Assembly: GCA_017395085.1 (NCBI GenBank)
Contig: JAFPWF010000024.1
Location: 124,001 to 188,000, forward strand
Direction of reading: 5' to 3'
Origin: Oscillospiraceae bacterium
Lineage (GTDB): Bacteria; Bacillota; Clostridia; Oscillospirales; Oscillospiraceae
DNA length: 64,000 bases
Part shown: one piece after another, positions 57,172-64,000 of the stretch
Numbering within the stretch: position 1 is the first letter of the stretch
Layout: each line of letters starts with the position of its first letter
Program-made: the position numbers and the translations under genes
The notes under the pieces: model-generated
The model's database searches: none
What the model was told of the DNA's origin: nothing
What the model saw: only the letters and a program-made list of their open reading frames with translations

Positions 57172-57247
57172 AGGCGTGCAGAACGCACGCAGCGGCAACT
57201 GTGCTGAATTCAAATCAGTTTTAATCATCTGTTTGGGGTGATCCGCA

Positions 57248-58054
57248 ATGAAACTCTATTCAATCGGCCAGGTCTCGTCCATGATCGACATCCCGGTAAA
57301 GACGATCCGATATTATGAGAGCATCGGCCTGTGTACGCCGTCCCAGACGGATGAAAACAGCAATTACCGCTATTATTCCATCGACGACATCTTCCGCCTG
57401 GACCTGATCCGTGCGCTCGGCCGCCAGCTGGGTGTGCCGCTGAAGACGATTAAGGAATACTTCGAACGGAGCGGGGATCCGGACCGGCTGACGGAGTATC
57501 TGCAGCAGCAGGAGCGGGAGATTGACGCGGAGATCGAGGAACTGCGCCAGAGAAAACAGTTTCTGTCCAAAAAGATCCGGGCAATCAGCGAAAGGAAGGA
57601 CAGGCGGCTCCTGGTCCCGACGCCGGTAGAATGCGGAGAACGGGTGCTGTCCGTCCGCAGGGAGGTCATCCATTCGGTGGATGAGGCGATGCTGCTGACC
57701 CGCCGTGTCGCGACCCTGTACGATCCGGACACCGAAGCCCCCATGTACATGATCCGCGATGTGACGGAGGAACAGTTTGAGGATTTCGACGGAATCCAGG
57801 TCCTGGTCGGCATCGGCGGGGACCAGACGGAACACGGGCTGTCCCTCTACAAGCTGGAAGCGGGGAAGTATCTGCGCATCGTGTATCAGAACCGGGAGGA
57901 ACAGCGCAGGAAGGCCATGGACCTGCTGCGCGCCTTCATGCGCGAGCATGGCCTGACCCGCACCGGGCCGATGATCAACAGCGGTTCGGTGATCGATTCC
58001 TCGTCACCTTCGAGCGCGGACTACTGCCTGACCACGGAATTCAGGGTGGAATAA
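57248..58054 (+). CDS. MerR-family regulator with GyrI-like effector domain
   Basis: The 268-residue protein starts at ATG 57248. The N-terminal winged helix is YSIGQVSSMIDIPVKTIRYY with the Tyr-Arg-Tyr-Tyr wing (NYRYYSIDDIFRLDLIRALG), then a coiled coil (REIDAEIEELRQRKQFLSKK) and an effector domain with APMYMIRDVTEEQFEDF and KYLRIVYQNREEQRRK, as in BmrR-type multidrug sensors. It lies beside a redox operon whose promoter is a classic MerR site at 60952-60982, so it probably controls it. The 4-helix and GyrI-like layout suggests a hydrophobic or cationic ligand. Confidence 0.88.
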   Translation: MKLYSIGQVSSMIDIPVKTIRYYESIGLCTPSQTDENSNYRYYSIDDIFRLDLIRALGRQLGVPLKTIKEYFERSGDPDRLTEYLQQQEREIDAEIEELRQRKQFLSKKIRAISERKDRRLLVPTPVECGERVLSVRREVIHSVDEAMLLTRRVATLYDPDTEAPMYMIRDVTEEQFEDFDGIQVLVGIGGDQTEHGLSLYKLEAGKYLRIVYQNREEQRRKAMDLLRAFMREHGLTRTGPMINSGSVIDSSSPSSADYCLTTEFRVE

Positions 58055-58073
58055 AACCGGATGCATAATAATA

Positions 58074-58105
58074 ACACGGGACTATCAGAAGTGACAGTCC
58101 CGTGT
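58074..58105. terminator. terminator between convergent MerR and reductase genes
   Basis: ACACGGGACTATCA-GAAG-TGACAGTCCCGTGT pairs with one A-C mismatch. Confidence 0.75.
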
Positions 58106-58131
58106 GCTTGTTTGGAGTCAGATTGCGAGAT

Positions 58132-59343
58132 TTACAGGTTCAGGTATTCGGCCGGAACCTCGACCTCCAGGTCGGAAGCGGGGAAGCTGGAACACGGGTG
58201 GATATAGCCGTATTCCAGATCGGACCAGCGTCTTCCGTCCGTCTTCGCGGGGATGAACACATCTCCCTTAAGGAGCCTACTGCGGCACCAGCCGCACTCG
58301 CCGCTGCGGCAGCGCGACGGGGCTTTCAGCCCGGCACGTTCAAAAGCAACCAGCAGCGGCTCGTCCGCGGATGCGGGGATGTCATAGATCTGCCCGCACT
58401 GGACGACCTTGACCTGATAGGTTTTGCCGTGGATTTCTTCGGGGTAGCCCTCCTGGTTCCAGGGATCCTTGATGGTGCCGAAGAGTTCTCTGCGCACATG
58501 CTTGAAATCCAGCCCGAGCTTTCCGATTTCCCCGTCCAGGAAGTTGTACATGGCCTGGGGGCCGCACATGAAGACGGTGACTTCTTCTCCGGCGGCATAC
58601 TTTTCGATCAGGTCTGCCGAAATGAAACCGTGCTCAAAGCCTTCCTTCTCCTCATCCGAGAGGACATGGACAATATGCACCTTGCTGCACGCGGCCGCGA
58701 CCTCGTCCAGCTCCTTGCGATAGACGATGCCTTCCTCTTTGCGTGAGCCGAAGATGATGGTGAGGTCAAAGTCCTCAAACCCGTCGCGGATGGCGTAGGC
58801 CATTCCCATAAACGGCGTGATGCCGGAGCCGCCGGCCAGGGCCAGCACCTTTTTGCAGTCACGGATCGGCTCGTAGTACAGGTGGCCTTCCGGTGAGGAG
58901 ATCGTCAGCTTCTGGCCGACCTCAAAGTGATCGTGAATAAACGGAGAAACAAATCCTTCGTCGTCCCGCTTCACGGTGATGTTGTAGATGCCCTGGTAAG
59001 CCCACTCCGGCGAGCCGCACAGGGAATAGGAGCGTGTGGTGCAGGTCTGGCCAATCGTGATCGCCAGGCTGATGTACTGGCCCGCCCGGAAGGGGGCGAG
59101 CGCCTTGCCGTTCTCTGATTTCAGCACCAGGGTCTTCGCGTCGGCGCCGTTCTGGCGGATCTCGTCGATCACAACCTTCTGCCACTTCGGGTGATAGAGC
59201 TCCGCCTTGGCGTTGGACGCATAGGCTTTCGGCAGGGGAGAGAGCGGCGTGGACTGGATGACCTGTTCACGGACATCCGGCATCTTGGAGAACTTCAGCA
59301 TGTCCAGAGGCCCGATTTTTCCGATTTTTACATTCAGTGCCAT
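58132..59343 (-). CDS. ferredoxin-NAD(P)H reductase-like protein with C-terminal [2Fe-2S] domain
   Basis: The 403-residue protein starts at ATG 59343, SD GGAGGG inside the upstream gene. An N-terminal FAD-binding barrel (50-150) has TTRSYSLCGSPEWAYQG, then the NAD(P) domain VLALAGGSGITPFMGMAY and FMCGPQAMYNFL; the C-terminus is a plant-type ferredoxin with CRSGECGWCRSRL and a fourth Cys in HPCSSFP. This FNR-[2Fe-2S] order matches oxygenase-reductase or NqrF-like electron carriers. It should feed electrons from NAD(P)H to the CrtI-like flavoprotein encoded just upstream. Confidence 0.88.
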   Translation of the reverse strand: MALNVKIGKIGPLDMLKFSKMPDVREQVIQSTPLSPLPKAYASNAKAELYHPKWQKVVIDEIRQNGADAKTLVLKSENGKALAPFRAGQYISLAITIGQTCTTRSYSLCGSPEWAYQGIYNITVKRDDEGFVSPFIHDHFEVGQKLTISSPEGHLYYEPIRDCKKVLALAGGSGITPFMGMAYAIRDGFEDFDLTIIFGSRKEEGIVYRKELDEVAAACSKVHIVHVLSDEEKEGFEHGFISADLIEKYAAGEEVTVFMCGPQAMYNFLDGEIGKLGLDFKHVRRELFGTIKDPWNQEGYPEEIHGKTYQVKVVQCGQIYDIPASADEPLLVAFERAGLKAPSRCRSGECGWCRSRLLKGDVFIPAKTDGRRWSDLEYGYIHPCSSFPASDLEVEVPAEYLNL

Positions 59344-59344
59344 C

Positions 59345-60883
59345 TTACTTGCCCTCCTTTGCCATCATTTCTCCCAGCACCATTTTACCCACAATGTTGC
59401 CCGTGAGCAGGGATTCACTGAAGCCGTCGCCGCGGGGGCCGGCAGCGCCCGTGAACTTGAGGCCAGGGATTGTAAAGTCGCGGTCCAGCGACATCATGCG
59501 CGCCATGCAGTTGTCCCAGCCGGCGGCTTCGTAGCCGTACACGCCGCCTTCAGGCACCGCCGCGTAGCGGCAGAAGGTCCACGGCGTTGCGACGGCAATT
59601 TCCTCAATGTAGGGGATGATGCTTGTCTTGGTGGCGCGTTCATAGAGTTCCAGGATCTCCCGCGCCTTCTGATTCTTCAGGTTCACATAGTCCCGCAGCT
59701 CCACATCGCCCCAGACATCCTTGGAGTAGGCCATGGTGAAGCTCATCTGGCAGGTACCCGGAGGACCGATCTTCGGATTCGCCACATTGTAGCAGAGCGC
59801 CGCAGTGGAGCGGATCTTCTCCATCCGGCCCACGCGTTTGTACTCGTCCGCGGTGTCGAGACCCGGCGAGATGAAGATGTTGTAGTCCTTGATGCCGAGC
59901 TCCTCTGCCGTCTTGTTCAGGCCAATGTATACCACGAACATGCGGGCGGAGAACTTGCGCGCGTTGGCAAGCTTAAGTTCGCGCTCGGGAATGACGCCTT
60001 TCGGCACCATGTTTGCGAAGGCGATGTTCGGGTTTCCGTTCCAGATGACATGGTCGGCATAGACGGTTCCCTGCGTGGTGCGCACGCCGCAGGCGCGTTT
60101 GCCCTCAAAGAGGATCTCCTCGGCCCGCACGTTGAACCAGCTCTCGCCGCCGAAGCGCCGGAAGGCCTCGAGCAGCCCGGTTGTCAGCTGGTGGCTGGTA
60201 TGCTCCATGATGTACGCGCCGCCGTCGACCAGGTCGCCCACCATCATCAGGTAGAAGATTGAGGACAGCCGGTACATGTCCACCGCCATGTAGCTCCAGT
60301 AGGTGCCCATGATCCGCTTGGCGTCGTCCGTGAACTTCAGCGCGGTGAGAACGTCCATCGGGGAATAGGATCCCACCTTGAGGAAGTTCGGGAACTGCTT
60401 GCGGAGCACTTTGGGATCCGGGTGGCCATTTGCGCTGCTGATGTAGTTCAGAGCGGCCTTGCTCTCATCAAACAGCTCATAGAACCTTGCCACTGCCTCA
60501 CGGTTGCCGGGGGCGTACTCTTCCATCTTGTCCATGAAGGCCTGCCTGCCGTGCGGCATCGTGAAGTCACGGATGACCGTCCCGTCGTCCTTAACATGGA
60601 TGGCGCGGAACAGATCCGGAACCGGGACCCAGTTGATGGGAACGCCGTAGTTCTCGTTGACCAGCTCGTACACTTCACCTCTGGCGCCGGGCTTGCCGAT
60701 GGCTGCCAACTCATGCAGGGCGGTTTCAAACTCAAAACGCCCTCTGCGGAAACTGCTTGCTACGCCGCCGGGCAGGTTGTGCTGTTCAATCAGCAGCACT
60801 TTTTTCCCGGCTTTCGCCAGGGTGCATGCCGTGGACAGACCGCCGTTACCCGCACCGACGACGATGGCATCATATTTTTGCAT
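59345..60883 (-). CDS. CrtI/phytoene desaturase-like FAD oxidoreductase
   Basis: The 512-residue protein starts at ATG 60883 behind AAGGAGGAGGAAC. The Rossmann motif AIVVGAGNGGLSTACTLAKAG and the ELKLANARKFSARMFVVYIG, TGLLEAFRRFGGESWFNVRA segments match the phytoene desaturase and retinol saturase family, flavoenzymes that desaturate, isomerise or saturate polyenes and other hydrophobic molecules. No carotenoid biosynthesis gene is in this window. Coupled to the reductase (1-bp gap) and driven by a MerR-type promoter. Confidence 0.85.
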   Translation of the reverse strand: MQKYDAIVVGAGNGGLSTACTLAKAGKKVLLIEQHNLPGGVASSFRRGRFEFETALHELAAIGKPGARGEVYELVNENYGVPINWVPVPDLFRAIHVKDDGTVIRDFTMPHGRQAFMDKMEEYAPGNREAVARFYELFDESKAALNYISSANGHPDPKVLRKQFPNFLKVGSYSPMDVLTALKFTDDAKRIMGTYWSYMAVDMYRLSSIFYLMMVGDLVDGGAYIMEHTSHQLTTGLLEAFRRFGGESWFNVRAEEILFEGKRACGVRTTQGTVYADHVIWNGNPNIAFANMVPKGVIPERELKLANARKFSARMFVVYIGLNKTAEELGIKDYNIFISPGLDTADEYKRVGRMEKIRSTAALCYNVANPKIGPPGTCQMSFTMAYSKDVWGDVELRDYVNLKNQKAREILELYERATKTSIIPYIEEIAVATPWTFCRYAAVPEGGVYGYEAAGWDNCMARMMSLDRDFTIPGLKFTGAAGPRGDGFSESLLTGNIVGKMVLGEMMAKEGK

Positions 60884-60951
60884 GTGTTCCTCCTCCTTGT
60901 ATCAGATTTTTCGGATCCGTCTGCGGTAAAACGGATCTTTTTCCTAATATC

Positions 60952-60982
60952 ACTATAAACTCTCCATCTGGTGGAGAGTCAA
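60952..60982 (-). promoter_or_regulatory. MerR-type promoter with 19-bp spacer and 8-bp dyad
   Basis: On the minus strand TTGACT and TATAGT are separated by 19 bp. Within the spacer, ACTCTCCA (60959-60966) and TGGAGAGT (60972-60979) form a perfect dyad around TCTGG. This is the hallmark of MerR-family activation. The MerR gene at 57248 lies just beyond the operon. Confidence 0.85.
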
Positions 60983-61102
60983 GAAATTAGGTGATATTCT
61001 ATAATTGAAACAAATACAGGAGGAACAATTTGTCCATTCTGCATAAATACTGCTGCAGATCACGCTAAAATTCCGGTCAGAGAACCGCAGCCTGTTCCGT
61101 GC

Positions 61103-61131
61103 TTGTGCTTCCGTTCATTTTGCGGTATATA
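61103..61131 (+). promoter_or_regulatory. sigma-A type promoter upstream of the histidine kinase
   Basis: TTGTGC (61103-61108), 17 bp, TATATA (61126-61131). A terminator-like stem follows at 61159. Confidence 0.55.
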
Positions 61132-61158
61132 ACCGGTAAAAATGACTGCACTGCACAG

Positions 61159-61180
61159 GCGCCCCTGCGGGGTGCTTTTT
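61159..61180 (+). terminator. leader terminator-like hairpin before the histidine kinase
   Basis: GCGCCCC-TGC-GGGGTGC with one G-T wobble and TTTTT. It lies about 25 bases after the expected start of transcription and 75 bp before the kinase gene, so it may attenuate it. Confidence 0.55.
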
Positions 61181-61252
61181 AATAATTGGAGGATAGAAAA
61201 GTCCGCGCAAGTATGGTATCATATCAAAAAGCACCTGATAAGGGAGACCTTT

Positions 61253-63709
61253 ATGAACCCGACAAACGATGAAATGAACAGCCGCGCCATACAGGAACTG
61301 GCCGAGACGAACCGCCTCCTCACCGACCTGACCAAGGCGGGAAGCTGGACCATCAACTTTGCGCCGGACGGCACTCCGGCGTCCGTGCAGTGGGGCGACG
61401 GCCTGCGCCGGCTGATCGGCTATACCGACCGGAACGATTTTCCAAATGAACTGGAACCCTTCGTGCGGGGCGTTTACCCCGAAGACCGGGAAGCCGTGCT
61501 CAGCCATATAAACTCCGGCGTTTTTGACGAAGACGTTCTGGGCAAAAAGGGCTACGATTTCCGCTTCTGCCGGAAGGACGGCACGGTCCGTTGGTTCCGC
61601 ATCATGGGCGTACTCGCGCGGGACGACGAAGGCAGGCCGGTGCAGTGCCGGGGCGTGACCATCGACGTCACCGAGGTGAAGGAACACGACGCCCTGTACG
61701 CCGCACTGCAGAACGAAGCGGCCTCGCTCGACACCATCCACGAGATGCTCGGCTCCGGAAAATGGAACATGGACTTTGACGAAGCGGGCGAGATGGTCCG
61801 CGTCAGCTGGAGCGACGAATTCCGCAGGATGCTCGGCTACCACGGGACGGACGACTTCCCCGACGTGCTGGAATCCTGGTCCGACCTGCTGCATCCCGAC
61901 GACAAAGACCGCGTGCTGCGGGAATTCAACGAAACGATTACCGACCGGACCGGCCGGAAGACCTACGACGTGGAGTACCGCTTGCTGACGAAGAACCGGG
62001 GCTACCGCTGGTACCGCGCTGTCGGAAAACCCACGCGCCGGCCGGACGGCACGCCCATCACATACATCGGCGTGTTCATCGACATCACCGAGCGGAAGGA
62101 AATGATCCGGGAACTGGCGCAGCAGCGAGAATCGCTGAGCATCGCACTGGAGGAGGCCAACCAGGCAAACAAGGCGAAGACGGCCTTCCTCTCCAACATG
62201 AGCCATGAGATCCGCACGCCGATGAACGCCATCATCGGCCTGGACCGCATCGCCCTGAATGACCCCGGCATCTCCCCGGAGACGCGCGAGCACCTGCAGA
62301 AGATCGGCCTTTCGGCGCAGCACCTGCTCAGCATCATCAACGACATCCTCGATATGAGCCGCATCGAATCCGGCCGCCTGACCGTGAAGAACGAGGAGTT
62401 CTCCTTCGCAAACATGCTGGCCCAGGTCAACACGATCATCGGCGGCCAGTGCCGGGACAAGGGCCTCGGGTACGAATGCCGCATGAAGGGTGCGGTCGAC
62501 GACTATTACATCGGCGACGACATGAAGCTGCGCCAGGTCCTCATCAACATCCTCGGCAACGCCGTCAAGTTCACGCCCGCGGGCGGCAGCGTCGAGTTTG
62601 ACGTGGAAGAGGCCGCCCGCTTCGGAGGCAAGTCCACCCTGCGCTTTGTGATCCGCGACACGGGCATCGGCATGAGCAAAGAGTTCCTCCCCAGACTGTT
62701 CGACGCCTTCAGCCAGGAGGATTCCTCCACCACCAGCCGCTTCGGCAGCACTGGCCTGGGCATGGCCATCACCAAAAGCTACATTGAGCTCATGCACGGG
62801 ACGGTTGCCGTCGAGAGCGAAAAGGGGAAGGGAACGACCTTTACCGTCACCGTCACGCTGACGGACAGCGAGCGCAAGAGCGCCGGCGAAGAGGAAGACG
62901 TCCTGCAGCCGCACGAACTCTGCGTGCTGGTCATAGACGACGATCCCATCGCCTGCGAGCACGCCCAGCTGGTGCTGGGGCAGGTTGGCGTGAACTGCGA
63001 AAAGGCCCTGTCCGGGGCCGAGGGCCTGCAGATGGTGAAGCTCCGCCACGCAAGGCGCGAGCCCTACAACCTGATCCTGGTGGACTGGCGCATGCCCGAC
63101 ATGGACGGCATGGAAACAACCAGGCAGATCCGCGCCGCCGTGGGCACCGAAACGCCCGTGATCATCCTGACCTCCTACAACTGGGATGAAGTGGTGGACG
63201 AGGCGAGGGAGGCCGGCGTGGACACCTTTGTGGCAAAGCCGCTCTTCGCCGGGACGGTGCTGGACGAGTTCCGCGAGGCCTTCAAAAAGAAGAACGCCGC
63301 TCGCTTAGGGGAAAAGGCGGACCTCAGGTGCCGAAGGGTCCTGCTGGCGGAAGACGTCGCCATCAACGCCGAAATCATGATGATGGTGCTCTCCATGCGC
63401 GAGATCGAAGCGGAGCACGCCGAAAACGGGCGCATTGCCGTGGAGATGTTCGCATCGCACGAAGCGGGCTATTACGACGCCGTCCTGATGGACATGCGGA
63501 TGCCCGAGATGGACGGCCTGGAGGCGACCCGGAGAATCCGGGCGATGGACCGGGCGGACGCCAAAACGGTTCCCATCATCGCGCTGACGGCAAACGCCTT
63601 TGACGAGGACGTGCAGCACAGCATGCAGGCGGGCCTGAACGCGCACCTGAGCAAACCGGTGGAGCCGGACGTCCTGTTCGAGACCCTGGAAGGACTCCTG
63701 AAGCGTTAA
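61253..63709 (+). CDS. hybrid histidine kinase: 2x PAS, HisKA, HATPase, 2x receiver
   Basis: The 818-residue protein starts at ATG 61253 with AGGGAG upstream; an upstream extension lacks an SD. Two PAS_3-type domains (about 30-165 and 185-300, each with WFRIMGVLA/WYRAVGKPT) are followed by the H-box MSHEIRTPMNAIIGLDRI with the phosphorylated His, the ATPase domain (NILGNAVKF, DTGIGM, GSTGLGMAI), and two receivers with phospho-Asp in LILVDWRMPDMDG and AVLMDMRMPEMDG. No membrane span, so it senses a cytoplasmic signal. It may pass phosphate to an Hpt partner elsewhere. Confidence 0.92.
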   Translation: MNPTNDEMNSRAIQELAETNRLLTDLTKAGSWTINFAPDGTPASVQWGDGLRRLIGYTDRNDFPNELEPFVRGVYPEDREAVLSHINSGVFDEDVLGKKGYDFRFCRKDGTVRWFRIMGVLARDDEGRPVQCRGVTIDVTEVKEHDALYAALQNEAASLDTIHEMLGSGKWNMDFDEAGEMVRVSWSDEFRRMLGYHGTDDFPDVLESWSDLLHPDDKDRVLREFNETITDRTGRKTYDVEYRLLTKNRGYRWYRAVGKPTRRPDGTPITYIGVFIDITERKEMIRELAQQRESLSIALEEANQANKAKTAFLSNMSHEIRTPMNAIIGLDRIALNDPGISPETREHLQKIGLSAQHLLSIINDILDMSRIESGRLTVKNEEFSFANMLAQVNTIIGGQCRDKGLGYECRMKGAVDDYYIGDDMKLRQVLINILGNAVKFTPAGGSVEFDVEEAARFGGKSTLRFVIRDTGIGMSKEFLPRLFDAFSQEDSSTTSRFGSTGLGMAITKSYIELMHGTVAVESEKGKGTTFTVTVTLTDSERKSAGEEEDVLQPHELCVLVIDDDPIACEHAQLVLGQVGVNCEKALSGAEGLQMVKLRHARREPYNLILVDWRMPDMDGMETTRQIRAAVGTETPVIILTSYNWDEVVDEAREAGVDTFVAKPLFAGTVLDEFREAFKKKNAARLGEKADLRCRRVLLAEDVAINAEIMMMVLSMREIEAEHAENGRIAVEMFASHEAGYYDAVLMDMRMPEMDGLEATRRIRAMDRADAKTVPIIALTANAFDEDVQHSMQAGLNAHLSKPVEPDVLFETLEGLLKR

Positions 63710-63732
63710 CCGGAATGCCAACAATAAAGCAG

Positions 63733-63758
63733 CAGCGCAGCGGAAATCCGCTGCGCTG
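63733..63758. terminator. terminator after the hybrid kinase
   Basis: CAGCGCAGCGGA-AA-TCCGCTGCGCTG is a perfect 12-bp stem followed by TTTC; it separates the kinase from the convergent partial gene. Confidence 0.75.
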
Positions 63759-63794
63759 TTTCTTCATGCCTGTTATTGAATTTTTCAGGCGGAA

Positions 63795-64000
63795 TCAGCC
63801 GATGTAGTCCCAGAGGTTCAGGGTTACGTCGGTCTTCGTCTCGTCGTCGATGATGCCGGGGACCTGCTCGGTCACATAGGTGCTGCCCGAAACCGGGTCG
63901 ATGTAGTAGCGGTTGATGGCACCCGTGGATGCGCGGAACACCACCACGATCTCCTGATCGCCGCTGGAAGCGATATCCCAGTAGAAGGGCGCGCCGCCGT
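63795..64000 (-). CDS. C-terminal part of an unknown, probably secreted protein (cut by window edge)
   Basis: The visible 68 residues read GGAPFYWDIASSGDQEIVVV, then ASTGAINRYYIDPVSGSTYV and end NLWDYIG. The YYIDPVSGSTYV pattern resembles small repeated domains of cell-surface or DUF5067-type secreted proteins. Too little is visible for a family call. Confidence 0.55.
   Translation of the reverse strand, partial: GGAPFYWDIASSGDQEIVVVFRASTGAINRYYIDPVSGSTYVTEQVPGIIDDETKTDVTLNLWDYIG

Noticed and set aside
61115-63049. A 644-codon minus-strand frame opposite the hybrid kinase
   Set aside because: Shadow of the kinase in a GC-rich region. No start signals or family features.
1-64000. CRISPR array, rRNA, prophage or insertion sequence
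   Set aside because: No regularly spaced repeats, no rRNA-like stretch, and no transposase or phage structural protein features were found on either strand.

Overview
The window looks like a chromosome segment of a fairly GC-rich anaerobic Firmicute, most likely a clostridial (Oscillospiraceae-like) gut or rumen bacterium. This is inferred from strong AGGAGG ribosome sites, sigma-A type promoters in AT-rich gaps, many perfect-stem terminators, a clostridial Old Yellow Enzyme with Fe-S and FAD domains, and many small clostridial hypothetical families. No rRNA, tRNA, CRISPR array, prophage or intact insertion sequence was seen.

Region 1 (1-1373) holds the start of an Old Yellow Enzyme-type flavoprotein and a QueG-like Fe-S protein, both on the minus strand. 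Region 2 (1586-14063) is an acetoin-dehydrogenase (aco) island. A hotdog thioesterase, lipoate-protein ligase and AcoR-type activator come first. They are followed by E1 alpha, E1 beta, AcoX, E2, a lipoyl-fused E3, a DUF6506-like protein, a NUDIX hydrolase, a divergent acetate-kinase homologue and a Lin0512 protein. The ligase can lipoylate E2 and E3; E1-E2-E3 would cleave acetoin to acetaldehyde and acetyl-CoA; the kinase may act on a downstream acyl phosphate. The activator lacks the GAFTGA sigma-54 loop, and the acoA promoter looks sigma-70-like.

Region 3 (14223-27420) is mixed accessory DNA: an NlpC/P60 protein with a coupled micro-ORF, a zinc-ribbon and radical SAM pair, an amino-acid permease fused to a GGDEF domain, a double-glycine-leader peptide with a membrane micropeptide, a MazG-like pyrophosphohydrolase, a YczE-like membrane protein, an SDR, a GH13 glucosidase, a HAD phosphatase, a nitrilase-family protein and a truncated response regulator. 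Region 4 (27488-38101) is a catabolic cluster: LysR regulator, UxaA-type dehydratase, SLC13-type carrier, esterase, malic enzyme, Fe-S/FAD ene-reductase, DUF3237 protein and a convergent zinc alcohol dehydrogenase.

Region 5 (38429-50896) is mainly minus-strand small operons: acetyltransferases, YdcF, amidohydrolase, lipoprotein, a broken phzF start, a flavodoxin-like protein, a cyclophilin-like lipoprotein, a Cys-nucleophile hydrolase and a LysR regulator, followed by a plus-strand CpsB-like phosphatase. Region 6 (51002-64000) has a secreted/membrane lipase-like protein, two tandem membrane micropeptides, a TetR regulator, a DUF5067-like secreted protein, and a MerR regulator beside a two-gene redox operon. 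That operon (CrtI-like flavoprotein plus [2Fe-2S] reductase) has a textbook MerR-type 19-bp-spacer promoter. A hybrid histidine kinase and a partial gene close the window.
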